Part shown: piece by piece, positions 40,716 through 48,885 of the stretch
Layout of the letters: each line of letters begins with the position of its first letter
Numbering within the stretch: the stretch's first letter is position 1
Assembly: GCF_014084105.1 (NCBI RefSeq)
Contig: NZ_CP048289.1
Span: 815,922-879,921 of the forward strand
Source: Streptacidiphilus sp. P02-A3a
GTDB taxonomy: Bacteria; Actinomycetota; Actinomycetes; Streptomycetales; Streptomycetaceae
Reading direction: 5' to 3'
DNA length: 64,000 bases
The notes under the pieces: model-generated
The model's database searches: none
The model's input: the letters and a program-made list of their open reading frames with translations, nothing else
What the model was told of the DNA's origin: nothing
Made by a program: the position numbers and the translations under genes

Positions 40716-42062
40716 TTGAACCACCGCCGCCCCAACTTCGACGAGTTGACCCCGGACGACCTGTTCCGCCCTGAGCCCATGGACGGCAGCCGCACCGGTG
40801 GGACGATCGCGGGCGAGGTGCTCTACTCCTCCCGCGAGCCGATCCCGCCGAACCGGCCGGAGATCAGCCCGGCGCAGCAGACGCAGATGCTGCCGCAGCC
40901 CTGGGACGGGCAGCAGCCGCCACAGCAGCCGAGCGGCCAACCGGAGTACTTCGGCGACGCCACCGGCGTCGGCCCGGCGCCCGGCGCGATGGGCCCCGGT
41001 CCGATGGGCCCCGGCGCGATGGGCGGCGGGACGCGGCCGGACGGCGGGGAGGCCTCCACCCAGTTCCTGCCGCCGTTCCCGGCCGCGCCGGTCGACCGGT
41101 CCGGCCCGACCACGGTCGGCCAGTGGCAGCCGCAACCCCAGCCCGGCTACGGCGGCGGCTACCAGCAGCAGCCCGGCTACGACGGCGGGTACCAGGAGCA
41201 GCCCGGCTACGAGCAGGGCTATGACCAGGGCTACCAGCCCGGCTACGCCGAACCGCAGCCGTACCCGCAGCCGGCGCAGCCCTCCTACGGCCAGCAGGTT
41301 CCGTACGGGCAGCCGACGCAGTCCGGCTACGACCGGCAGCCGCCGTACGGGCAGCAGGCCGGGGCCGGCTACCCGGGCGGCGGCTACTCCGGCGGCGGGA
41401 CCGGCGCGGGCGGGCCCGGTGGCGCGGGCGGCGGTCGCGGCGGGCGGCGGTTCTCCAACCGGGCGATCGCGATAGCCGCGATCGCGGTCTGCGCGGTGCT
41501 CGGGGTCGGCGCGGCGGCCCTGGCCGCCGGTGGCGGCAGCGGGTCCGGCACCGCCGCCGCGGCCGCGTCCAGCAGCAGCACGCCCTCGGCCTCGGCCGGG
41601 GCCGTCGGCGAGAGCACGGTGCAGGCGCAGGCGCTCTCCGACCTGCTGGCGACCGCGGCCAACGGCCGCTCCGCGGTGATCGCGGCGGTCGGCAACGTCG
41701 ACGGCTGCCGGAGCCTCAGCCAGTCGCAGAAGGACCTGACCACGGCGGCCGGGCTGCGCCAGCAGCTGATCCAGCAGCTGGCGCTGCTCCAGACCGACCA
41801 GCTCAGCCACGGCACCGAGCTGGTCGCCGAGCTGCGCCGGGGCTGGCAGGCCTCGGCCGACGCGGACACCCACTACGCGGCCTGGGCCGGGCAGTCCGCC
41901 GCCAGCTGCGCGCACACCCACAAGCCGGTCTCCGGCGGCGAGCTCGCCCAGGGCGACGCGGCCAGTGGTACGGCGAGCGAGGCGAAGGCCAAGGCGTCCA
42001 AGCTGTGGGACGCGATCGCGGCGGCGACCGGGATGCCCAAGCGGTCCGGCAGCCAGCTGTGA
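40716..42062 (+). CDS. Membrane-anchored protein with long Gln/Gly/Tyr/Pro-rich cytosolic region
   Basis: 448 aa. Residues 1-235 are disordered, with repeats such as QQPGYDGGYQEQPGYEQGY and MGPGPMGPGAMGGG; one membrane helix (AIAIAAIAVCAVLGVGAAAL) follows, then a Ser/Ala linker and an outside helical domain with two Cys (VDGCRSLSQ, ASCAHTHK). I do not recognise the domain; a cell-envelope role is likely from topology. TTG 40716 is taken as start, with GTGAGGA 7 nt upstream. It precedes another conserved unknown. Confidence 0.75.
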   Translation: MNHRRPNFDELTPDDLFRPEPMDGSRTGGTIAGEVLYSSREPIPPNRPEISPAQQTQMLPQPWDGQQPPQQPSGQPEYFGDATGVGPAPGAMGPGPMGPGAMGGGTRPDGGEASTQFLPPFPAAPVDRSGPTTVGQWQPQPQPGYGGGYQQQPGYDGGYQEQPGYEQGYDQGYQPGYAEPQPYPQPAQPSYGQQVPYGQPTQSGYDRQPPYGQQAGAGYPGGGYSGGGTGAGGPGGAGGGRGGRRFSNRAIAIAAIAVCAVLGVGAAALAAGGGSGSGTAAAAASSSSTPSASAGAVGESTVQAQALSDLLATAANGRSAVIAAVGNVDGCRSLSQSQKDLTTAAGLRQQLIQQLALLQTDQLSHGTELVAELRRGWQASADADTHYAAWAGQSAASCAHTHKPVSGGELAQGDAASGTASEAKAKASKLWDAIAAATGMPKRSGSQL

Positions 42063-42104
42063 CCCGGCGGCGGGAGCGGCGCTCAGCCGGTTCGGTGGCG
42101 AACG

Positions 42105-42110
42105 TATGAT
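42105..42110 (+). promoter_or_regulatory. -10 hexamer TATGAT
   Basis: TATGAT followed after 8 nt by GTG 42119. The gene has no ribosome site at any candidate start, so a leaderless transcript from this hexamer best explains its start. Confidence 0.5.
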
Positions 42111-42118
42111 CGACCACC

Positions 42119-42640
42119 GTGCAGGATTCACGGAGCGGTTCGCAGCAGGGTTCCTCCAGGACTTCTCGAACGGGCACCCGTTCCGTCAGCATGGGCGCTA
42201 TGCCGCTCACTGACATTCCCTGGTGGCGCTGGCGGGCCCGGGTCCGCTCAGCCCTGCACATGCTCGGCGACCCCGCGTTCCAGCAGGAGTGCTGGGTCCT
42301 CGGCCGCGACGGGTACGGCGACGTCACCGACGCCGTGTACCGCCTGGTCGAGGACACCTGGCTGGACCGCTGGTCCGCCGAGAAGTACGTCGGCTCGATA
42401 TTCCGGGACGCCGCCGAGGCCGCGCTGGTGGACACGGCGGTGCTGCGGGTGCTGCGGATCCTGCACCAGGTCGGCCCGGACGCGCCGATCAGCGCCTACC
42501 TCCAGCACCACGCCTGGCCGGAGGCCGTCCGGGCCTGCCGGGACGCGCACGCGCTGCTCTCGGCCAACGACGGCGAGGACCCGGACCTGCCGCCGCGCTC
42601 GCTCGCGGTGCTGGGAATCCTGCTGCGCACCAGCGCGTGA
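42119..42640 (+). CDS. Conserved streptomycete hypothetical protein
   Basis: 173 aa. A Ser/Arg/Thr/Gly-rich lead of 25 residues is followed by the conserved MPLTDIPWWRWRARVRSALH, then WLDRWSAEKYVGSIFRDAAE and APISAYLQHHAWPEAVRACR. I know homologues in this group only as proteins of unknown function. Helical, soluble, Trp-rich. Start GTG 42119 follows TATGAT by 8 nt; ATG 42191 and 42200 are closer to the conserved part but lack ribosome sites. Confidence 0.72.
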   Translation: MQDSRSGSQQGSSRTSRTGTRSVSMGAMPLTDIPWWRWRARVRSALHMLGDPAFQQECWVLGRDGYGDVTDAVYRLVEDTWLDRWSAEKYVGSIFRDAAEAALVDTAVLRVLRILHQVGPDAPISAYLQHHAWPEAVRACRDAHALLSANDGEDPDLPPRSLAVLGILLRTSA

Positions 42641-42717
42641 GACGGCCCGGCCGGTGCCGCCGTCCTGTGGCACCCTGGACCCTCTGACGAGCGAGAACCG
42701 CGCGAGAGGACATCCCG

Positions 42718-43587
42718 GTGGCAGAGCAGCAGCCCGGCACGGACCAGTACGTATTGACTCTCTCCTGCCCCGACAAGCAGGGCATCGTGCACGCGGTGTC
42801 CAGCTACCTGTTCCGTACCGGCTGCAACATCGTCGACAGCCAGCAGTTCGGCGACCGCGACTCGGGCCTGTTCTTCATGCGGGTGCACTTCTCGGCGGAG
42901 GCGCCGGTCACCCAGGAGAAGCTGCACGCGAGCTTCGCGGCGACCGGTGACGCCTTCCGGATGGACTGGCAGATCCACCCCAGCGCGCACCGCACCCGGG
43001 TGCTGCTGCTGGTCAGCAAGTTCGGCCACTGCCTGAACGACCTGCTGTTCCGGGCGGGCAGCGGGGCGCTGCCGGTGGAGGTCGTCGGCGTGGTCTCCAA
43101 CCACACCGACTTCCAGGAGCTGGCCGCCTCGTACCACGTGCCGTTCCACCACATCCCGGTGACCGCCGACACCAAGCCCGAGGCCGAGGCGGCGCTGCTG
43201 GAGCTGGTCGACCAGGAGCGGGTGGACCTGGTGGTGCTGGCCCGCTACATGCAGGTGCTCTCGGACGACCTGTGCAAGGCGCTCACCGGCCGGGCGATCA
43301 ACATCCACCACTCGTTCCTGCCGAGCTTCAAGGGCGCCAAGCCGTACCACCAGGCGCACGCCCGGGGCGTGAAGCTGATCGGCGCGACCGCGCACTACGT
43401 GACGGCGGCGCTGGACGAGGGCCCGATCATCGAGCAGGAGGTGGTCCGGGTCAGCCACGACGTCTCGCCGCAGCAGCTGGTGGCGCTCGGCCGGGACGCC
43501 GAGTGCCAGGCGCTGGCGCGCGCGGTGAAGTGGCACGCGGAGCACCGGGTGCTGCTCAACGGCAGCCGGACGGTGGTCTTCGGCTGA
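42718..43587 (+). CDS. purU: Formyltetrahydrofolate deformylase PurU
   Basis: 289-aa enzyme hydrolysing 10-formyl-tetrahydrofolate to formate and tetrahydrofolate, balancing one-carbon units and purine synthesis. The N-terminal ACT domain (about 10-85) starts YVLTLSCPDKQGIVHAVSSY. The formyltransferase fold has VLARYMQVLS, the catalytic His in INIHHSFLPSFKGAKPY and the Asp in AHYVTAALDEGPII. GTG 42718 follows GAGAGGA. It lies between unrelated genes; the ACT domain suggests control by glycine and methionine, as in E. coli. Confidence 0.96.
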   Translation: MAEQQPGTDQYVLTLSCPDKQGIVHAVSSYLFRTGCNIVDSQQFGDRDSGLFFMRVHFSAEAPVTQEKLHASFAATGDAFRMDWQIHPSAHRTRVLLLVSKFGHCLNDLLFRAGSGALPVEVVGVVSNHTDFQELAASYHVPFHHIPVTADTKPEAEAALLELVDQERVDLVVLARYMQVLSDDLCKALTGRAINIHHSFLPSFKGAKPYHQAHARGVKLIGATAHYVTAALDEGPIIEQEVVRVSHDVSPQQLVALGRDAECQALARAVKWHAEHRVLLNGSRTVVFG

Positions 43588-43773
43588 CCCGGGGGCCATG
43601 GGCCCCGGACCGGATGGCCGGAGAGGTTGTGCCGGGGTTGTGAAACTGTCGCCCGCTCAGGCGGGGGCGCGGCTGTTTGTCCGAACTGCCCCGGTAACCT
43701 GATCACCTGTCACGGCTGATCGTGACTGATTCCGACCGGTCCTGTCCCAACGAGCTGAGAATTGCGGCGCAGC

Positions 43774-44187
43774 GTGACGACACTGACGGTGAGTTCCGAG
43801 GGGTACCAGGGCTGGACGGTGCTCCGGGTCGCGGGTGAGATCGACCTGGTGACCGGCGGGCAGATCAGGACCGAACTGCACCGGCTGGTGGCCGAGGGCC
43901 GCCGCCAGGTGGTGCTGGACCTCGGCGCGGTGCGGTTCTGCGACTCCAGCGGGGTCGGGGTGCTGATCGGCGCCCGGCGGCTGCTCCGGTCCTGCTCCGG
44001 CGACCTGCGGCTGGTGCTGCCCGACGCCGACCCGGGCTCGGACCGTCCGGGCGGCGCGGCCGGTGGCGGCCATGTGGACCGGGTGTTCACCGCGCTCGGG
44101 CTGCGGCGGCTGTTCGACATCTACCCGGACGTGGCCTCCGCCGCCGCGCCGCCCGCGCCCCCGGCCCCGCTCGCCCGCCCGGCCTGA
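43774..44187 (+). CDS. STAS-domain anti-sigma-factor antagonist
   Basis: 137 aa. The STAS fold runs from VSSEGYQGWTVLRVAGEIDL to the phosphorylatable Ser motif FCDSSGVGVLIGA, and ends with an Ala/Pro-rich tail. Such proteins free sigma factors by binding RsbW-type kinases when unphosphorylated. A Gly/Asp insert (PDADPGSDRPGGAAGGG) interrupts the last part. No kinase or sigma factor is adjacent; the RsbW-like protein at 55408 is 11 kb away. GTG 43774 is used; TTG 43762 is four codons upstream in the same frame. Confidence 0.88.
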   Translation: MTTLTVSSEGYQGWTVLRVAGEIDLVTGGQIRTELHRLVAEGRRQVVLDLGAVRFCDSSGVGVLIGARRLLRSCSGDLRLVLPDADPGSDRPGGAAGGGHVDRVFTALGLRRLFDIYPDVASAAAPPAPPAPLARPA

Positions 44188-44220
44188 GCCCGGGGACGGC
44201 GGGCCCGCGGCCGGGACCAG

Positions 44221-44226
44221 TAGGCT
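44221..44226 (+). promoter_or_regulatory. -10 hexamer TAGGCT
   Basis: TAGGCT followed after 8 nt by GTG 44235 of the glycosyltransferase fusion; no ribosome site between, so probably leaderless. Confidence 0.5.
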
Positions 44227-44234
44227 CGGGGACC

Positions 44235-46397
44235 GTGAACGCAGTGAGCCTCAGCATCGTCCTGCCCGTGTACGGCGTCGCCGACTACCTGCCGCGCTGC
44301 CTGGACTCGATCCTGGACGACGTCCCCGAGCAGCTGCGGTTGCAGGTCGTCGCCGTGGACGACTGCTCGCCCGACGGCAGCGGGGCGATCCTGGACGCCC
44401 GCGCCGCCGCCGACCCCCGGCTCACCGTGCTGCACCTGGACCGCAACCGGGGCCTCGGCGGCGCCCGCGAGGCCGGTCTGGCCGAGGCCACCGGCGACTA
44501 CGTCTGGTTCGTCGACAGCGACGACTGGCTGGCCGAGGGCGCGCTCGCGGCCGTCGCCGAGCGGCTCTCCGCCGTCCGCCCGGACGTGCTGGTCACCGGC
44601 TTCGCCCGGGTCTACCCCGACGGCAGCACCGAGCCGGACACCTGGCGGCGGCTGCTCGACGGCGTGCCGGAGACGTTCACCCTGGCCGAGTGGCCCGCGC
44701 TGCTTCAGATGATCCTCTCGGCCTGGAACAAGGTGGTCCGCCGCGACTTCCTGCTCGGGCTCGGCGTCCGCTTCGGCGACGGCTACTACGAGGACATCTC
44801 GGTCACCTATCCGCTGCTGCTGGCCGCCGAGCGGATCAGCTACCTGGACCGGGACTGCTACTTCTACCGGCGGCAGCGCGAGGGCGCGATCACCAACACC
44901 GCCTCGCCGAAGCACGCCGACGCCTTCGCCCAGTACGACGCGATCTTCGACTTCCTGGACCGCCGCCCGGACACCCCGGCGCGGCTGCGCCGCCTGGTCT
45001 TCGACCGGACGGTCAAGCAGGCGGTGACCATCCTGGACGCCCCGGGACTGGTGCCGGACGGCCTGCGCCGGGAGTTCTTCAGCCGCACGTCCGCGCACTT
45101 CCGCCGGCACCGCCCGGCCGGGTACGCCCACCCGGGCGGCCTGCGCGGGGTCCAGTACCGGCTGGTGGAGCGCGACGCCTGGGGCGCGTACCAGCAGCTG
45201 CGCCCGCTTCAGGCGCTGCCGCGGACGCTGCGGCGGGGCGGCCGCACGCTGAGCCGGGGCGCCCGCAGGGCGGCCCGGGGCGCGGCCCGGCGCGGGCTCT
45301 ACGAGGCGTACCGGCGGCTGCCGCTGGACCAGGGGCTGGCCGTCTACGCCGCCTACTGGTACCGGGGCTACGCCTGCAACCCGGCCGCGATCTACGAGAA
45401 GGCGCGGGAGCTGGCCCCGGCGGTGCGCGGGGTGTGGGTGGTGGAGACCAGGGCCCAGGCCGCCGCGCTGCCGCCCGGCGTCCCGTACGTGCTGGCCAAC
45501 ACCCCCGGCTACTACAAGGCCATGGCCACCGCCAAGTACCTGGTGAACAACGTCAACTTCCCGCACACGATGACCAAGCGGCCCGGTTCGGTGCATCTGC
45601 AGACGCAGCACGGGACGCCGCTGAAGCTGCTCGGCCTGGACCTGCGGGACCGTCCGGAGGCGGGCGGCGACATGGATTTCGAGCGGATGCTGGAGCACGT
45701 GGCCCGCTGGGACTACCTGGTGTCGCCCAACCCGCACTCCAGCACCGCCTTCGGCAGCGCCTACCCCGGCCGGTACCGGGTGCTGGAGACCGGCTACCCG
45801 CGCAACGACCGCCTGTCGCACGGTACTTCGGCCCAGACGGCGGCGATCCGGGAGCGGCTGGGGATCCCCGCCGGGAGCACCGCCGTGCTCTACGCGCCCA
45901 CCCACCGGGAGCAGCACCCGGGCTACGTCCCGGCGCTGGACCTGGCGGCGCTGGCGGCGGCGCTCGGCCCGGACTTCACGCTGCTGGTCCGCACCCACTA
46001 CTTCTACGCGGACGCGGAGCGGGACCTGGGCGCGGGCACCGTGCTCGACGTCTCCGGCCACCCCTCGGTGGAGGACCTCTACCTCGCGGCCGACATCCTG
46101 GTCACCGACTACTCCTCGGTCATGTTCGACTACGCGGTGCTGGACCGGCCGATCGTGGTGTTCGCCCCCGACTGGGCCGAGTACCAGCGGATCCGGGGCG
46201 TCTACTTCGACCTCAGGGCCGAGCCGCCGGGCCTGTTCACCACCACCCAGGCCGAGTTGGAGCAGGCGCTGACGGACGGCAGTGCCGCCGGACCGGAGGC
46301 GGCCAAGGCCCGCGCCGCGTTCCGGGCCCGGTTCTGCCCCTGGGACGACGGCGGTGCGGCGGAGCGGGTGGTGCGCGAGGTGTTCACGCCGCGGTGA
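44235..46397 (+). CDS. Glycosyltransferase 2 / CDP-glycerol glycerophosphotransferase fusion
   Basis: 720 aa in two parts. Residues 1-about 270: GT-A glycosyltransferase with LSIVLPVYGVADYLPRCLDS, VDDCSPDGS and the metal-binding VDSDDWLAEG. Residues about 370-720: a TagF/TagB-like glycerophosphotransferase with QTQHGTPLKLLGLDL, TGYPRNDRL, YAPTHREQ and VTDYSSVMFDYAVLDRP. The middle is a basic, helical linker (LRRGGRTLSRGARRAARG). The protein would add sugars and polyol phosphates to a cell-wall teichoic-acid-like polymer. galU, giving UDP-glucose, follows by 125 nt. Confidence 0.9.
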   Translation: MNAVSLSIVLPVYGVADYLPRCLDSILDDVPEQLRLQVVAVDDCSPDGSGAILDARAAADPRLTVLHLDRNRGLGGAREAGLAEATGDYVWFVDSDDWLAEGALAAVAERLSAVRPDVLVTGFARVYPDGSTEPDTWRRLLDGVPETFTLAEWPALLQMILSAWNKVVRRDFLLGLGVRFGDGYYEDISVTYPLLLAAERISYLDRDCYFYRRQREGAITNTASPKHADAFAQYDAIFDFLDRRPDTPARLRRLVFDRTVKQAVTILDAPGLVPDGLRREFFSRTSAHFRRHRPAGYAHPGGLRGVQYRLVERDAWGAYQQLRPLQALPRTLRRGGRTLSRGARRAARGAARRGLYEAYRRLPLDQGLAVYAAYWYRGYACNPAAIYEKARELAPAVRGVWVVETRAQAAALPPGVPYVLANTPGYYKAMATAKYLVNNVNFPHTMTKRPGSVHLQTQHGTPLKLLGLDLRDRPEAGGDMDFERMLEHVARWDYLVSPNPHSSTAFGSAYPGRYRVLETGYPRNDRLSHGTSAQTAAIRERLGIPAGSTAVLYAPTHREQHPGYVPALDLAALAAALGPDFTLLVRTHYFYADAERDLGAGTVLDVSGHPSVEDLYLAADILVTDYSSVMFDYAVLDRPIVVFAPDWAEYQRIRGVYFDLRAEPPGLFTTTQAELEQALTDGSAAGPEAAKARAAFRARFCPWDDGGAAERVVREVFTPR

Positions 46398-46522
46398 CCC
46401 CGCCGCCCCCGGGCGCCGCCGTCGCGTTCACCGCGCCGCCGCCGGGCCCGGCGGCGGGTTGGTAGCGTCGGGGGAGTGCCGTACCGGCCGGTGCGGCGCC
46501 TTGAACGACCGAGAAGGAACTC

Positions 46523-47431
46523 ATGCCCACGACGATCCGCAGGGCGGTGATCCCCGCCGCCGGACTGGGGTCGCGTCTGCTGCCGCTGACCAAGGCCACC
46601 CCGAAGGAGATGCTACCGGTCGGTGACAAGCCGGTGATCGAGCACACCGTGCGCGAGCTGGTGGCGTCCGGCATCACCGACATCACCATCGTCGTCTCGG
46701 GCGGGAAGTCGCTGATCCAGGAGCACTTCCGGCCGAACCCGGCGCTGGTCGACCAGCTGCGCGCGGACGGCAAGACCGCCTACGCGGACGCGGTGGAGGA
46801 GGTGGCCGAGCTGTCCCGGCGCGGCCACATCACCTACCTCGACCAGCACGGCCCGTACGGCAACGGCACCCCGGTGCTGAACGCGGCCCGGAACTTCGGC
46901 GACGAGCCGATACTGGTGCTCTGGCCGGACGACGTGTTCGTGGCCGAGGTGCCGCGCGCGCAGCAGCTGATCCGCGCGTACGAGGCGACCAGCTGCCCGG
47001 TGCTGGCGCTGCTGCCGATGGCGCCGGCCGACTCCCAGCGGTACGGCGTGCCGGTGGTGAAGGAGGACCTGGACGACGGGCTGCTGCGGATCACCGGCCT
47101 GGTGGAGAAGCCCAAGCCGGCCGACGCCCCGTCCGCGTTCGCGGCCATCGGCGGCTACGTGGTCACCCCGGGCATCATCGACGAACTGCGCGAGCAGACC
47201 AAGCGCTGGTACGAGCACCGCACCGGCGAGGTCTACCTGACCGACGCGATCAACGCCTACGCGACCAGCCGCGCGGTGTACGGGCAGGTGATCCAGGGCC
47301 GCTGGTACGACACCGGCAACCCGGCGGACTACCTGGTCGCCCAGTTCGCCTCGGCGCTGGCGCACCCCGAGTACGGTCCGCTGCTGCGCGAGCTGGCCGC
47401 CCGGGAGCTGGACGGACCGGCGACCGGCTGA
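46523..47431 (+). CDS. galU: UTP-glucose-1-phosphate uridylyltransferase GalU
   Basis: 302 aa; makes UDP-glucose from UTP and glucose-1-phosphate. Nucleotide motif PAAGLGSRLLPLTKATPKEM, then GDKPVIEHTVRELVASGI, LWPDDVF and VEKPKPADAPS with the catalytic Lys. ATG 46523 has GAGAAGGA upstream, and TAGCGT at 46463-46468 is a possible -10. UDP-glucose would serve the wall glycosyltransferase next door and exopolysaccharide synthesis. Confidence 0.95.
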   Translation: MPTTIRRAVIPAAGLGSRLLPLTKATPKEMLPVGDKPVIEHTVRELVASGITDITIVVSGGKSLIQEHFRPNPALVDQLRADGKTAYADAVEEVAELSRRGHITYLDQHGPYGNGTPVLNAARNFGDEPILVLWPDDVFVAEVPRAQQLIRAYEATSCPVLALLPMAPADSQRYGVPVVKEDLDDGLLRITGLVEKPKPADAPSAFAAIGGYVVTPGIIDELREQTKRWYEHRTGEVYLTDAINAYATSRAVYGQVIQGRWYDTGNPADYLVAQFASALAHPEYGPLLRELAARELDGPATG

Positions 47432-47449
47432 CGCCGCTCCGGTGCTCCC

Positions 47450-47476
47450 GGCGCTTGCGGCGCTTCAGGCGCTTCC
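47450..47476. repeat. 9-bp unit repeated three times across the esterase stop
   Basis: GGCGCTTGC, GGCGCTTCA, GGCGCTTCC are adjacent; the second copy contains the minus-strand stop (47465-47467) of the esterase gene. Confidence 0.85.
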
Positions 47477-48580
47477 GGCGGTGATCTGCTGGGAGAGCCA
47501 GACCAGCGACTGCGGCAGCATGGTCTGGAACACGGCGGTGGTGTGGTCGCCCTTGTCCAGGACCATCACCCGGCTCGATCCCGGGTGCCGCAGCACGCCT
47601 ATCAGCGCCCGGGCGTCCGGAACGGTGCCCGGGTCCTGTAGCGACCCGGCCGCCAGCAGCACGATGTCGGGCTGCTGGCGCTCGGCCTTCAGCACCAGGT
47701 ACGGGTTGTTGGCGGCGGTCAGCCGCGGGTCCCTGGTGACTATCGAGGCGTCCGGGGCGTTGTAGCCGGACATGCTGACCGCGGCGTGGAAGCTGGCCGG
47801 GTACTGCACGGTGAGGTTGGCCGCGCAGTAGCCGCCCGCCGAGTAGCCCATGATCGCCCAGTTCGCGGAGGTGGGCGCGGCCCGGAAGTTCTTCTTGACC
47901 AGGTTCGGCACGTCCTTGGCCAGCCAGGTCGCGGTCTGGTAGCTGCCGGGCAGGTTGGCGCAGCCGGAGTCGTTGCCGCCGCCGAACATGTTGAGCGTGG
48001 CCGAGACCAGGATCATCGGCTTGGCCTTGCCCTCGCCCATCAGCTTCTGCAGCTCGGCGTTGGCCTTCATGGTGCCGAACCAGGCCTGCGGGGTGCCGGG
48101 GGTGCCCGGCAGCAGCTCGACCACCGGGAAGGCGGTGTGCGCGTACTGCGGCTGGTTGTACTGCGGCGGCAGCCAGACGTACAGGCTGCCCTTGATCCGC
48201 GACTCGGGGCCGACCGCCTTGGTCTTCAGCACGCCGGTGGTGTAGGTGGTGAAGGTGAGCTTCTCGGCCTGGGCGGCGGCGCTGGGGCTGCTGCTCGGGC
48301 CGGTCGAGCTGGTGCCGGTGGCACCGCCGGTGAGCTGGACGGTGGCGTTGTCGCCGAAGAGGTCGCCCCAGCTGTCGTAGAACGGGCCCATGCTGTTGTT
48401 CACGTACACCAGCACCATGAGCACCGCCGCGGCCTGGCTGAACAGGGTGAGCCCGACCCGGGCGGAGACCCTGGCCAGGGTCGGTCCGGGTATCCGGTTC
48501 CAGAGCACGGCCATGCCGACGACCGCCAGCACCACCAGCGCGATGGTGACGGCGAAGAACGGCGTTCCTGTAAGACTCAT
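47465..48580 (-). CDS. Membrane-anchored esterase-family protein
   Basis: 371-aa paralogue of the lipoprotein esterase at 6159-7208. Two N-terminal membrane helices (FFAVTIALVVLAVVGMAVLW; LFSQAAAVLMVLVYV) replace the lipobox. The hydrolase part has LYVWLPPQYNQPQYAHTAFP, nucleophile elbow MGYSAGGYC and LDKGDHTTAVF with the catalytic His. Substrate unknown; the antigen-85-like family suggests acyl transfer or hydrolysis at the envelope. ATG 48580 has GGAAGGG upstream. Two TTACC-type direct repeats lie 150 nt upstream. Confidence 0.88.
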   Translation of the reverse strand: MSLTGTPFFAVTIALVVLAVVGMAVLWNRIPGPTLARVSARVGLTLFSQAAAVLMVLVYVNNSMGPFYDSWGDLFGDNATVQLTGGATGTSSTGPSSSPSAAAQAEKLTFTTYTTGVLKTKAVGPESRIKGSLYVWLPPQYNQPQYAHTAFPVVELLPGTPGTPQAWFGTMKANAELQKLMGEGKAKPMILVSATLNMFGGGNDSGCANLPGSYQTATWLAKDVPNLVKKNFRAAPTSANWAIMGYSAGGYCAANLTVQYPASFHAAVSMSGYNAPDASIVTRDPRLTAANNPYLVLKAERQQPDIVLLAAGSLQDPGTVPDARALIGVLRHPGSSRVMVLDKGDHTTAVFQTMLPQSLVWLSQQITAGSA

Positions 48581-48729
48581 CGGTAACCCTTCCGGATCCT
48601 CCCGCCGTCGACCGCTGCCGTCAGGTGGAGGGCAGCTGGACGGAATCCGCAAGTTGTGACGCAGCCGGTGGGCGCCCCGTTGCGACCAGCGGCATTTTCA
48701 CAGCCGCAGGGGCGGCTCCGGGAGGCGAG

Positions 48730-48745
48730 TTTACCTTGAGGTTAC
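48730..48745 (-). promoter_or_regulatory. AfsQ1-like direct repeat (one mismatch)
   Basis: Minus-strand GTAAC-CTCAAG-GTAAA, compared with the AfsQ1 box GTnAC-n6-GTnAC; the last base differs. It is 150 nt upstream of the esterase start in a non-coding 300-nt gap. Moderately AT-rich bases around it (GATTTTCATACCAATGG) suit a promoter. Confidence 0.35.
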
Positions 48746-48840
48746 CTTGGAGATCGTGAAGATTTTCATACCAATGGATGACGCCGCTATGGCCGGGTGG
48801 CGGGGAGCGACCGGCCCTGGTCGGCGGCTCGGAAGCGGCT

Positions 48841-48885
48841 CGCGCGCCGGTTCGCGCGCCGGTTCGGCGCTCAGTTCGGCGCTCA
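48841..48885. repeat. Two 12-bp tandem duplications at the ligase stop
   Basis: CGCGCGCCGGTT is repeated at 48841 and 48853, then (overlap phase) GTTCGGCGCTCA at 48862 and 48874, with a partial third copy. The last copy contains the stop codon (48883-48885) of the minus-strand acyl-CoA ligase. Confidence 0.85.
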
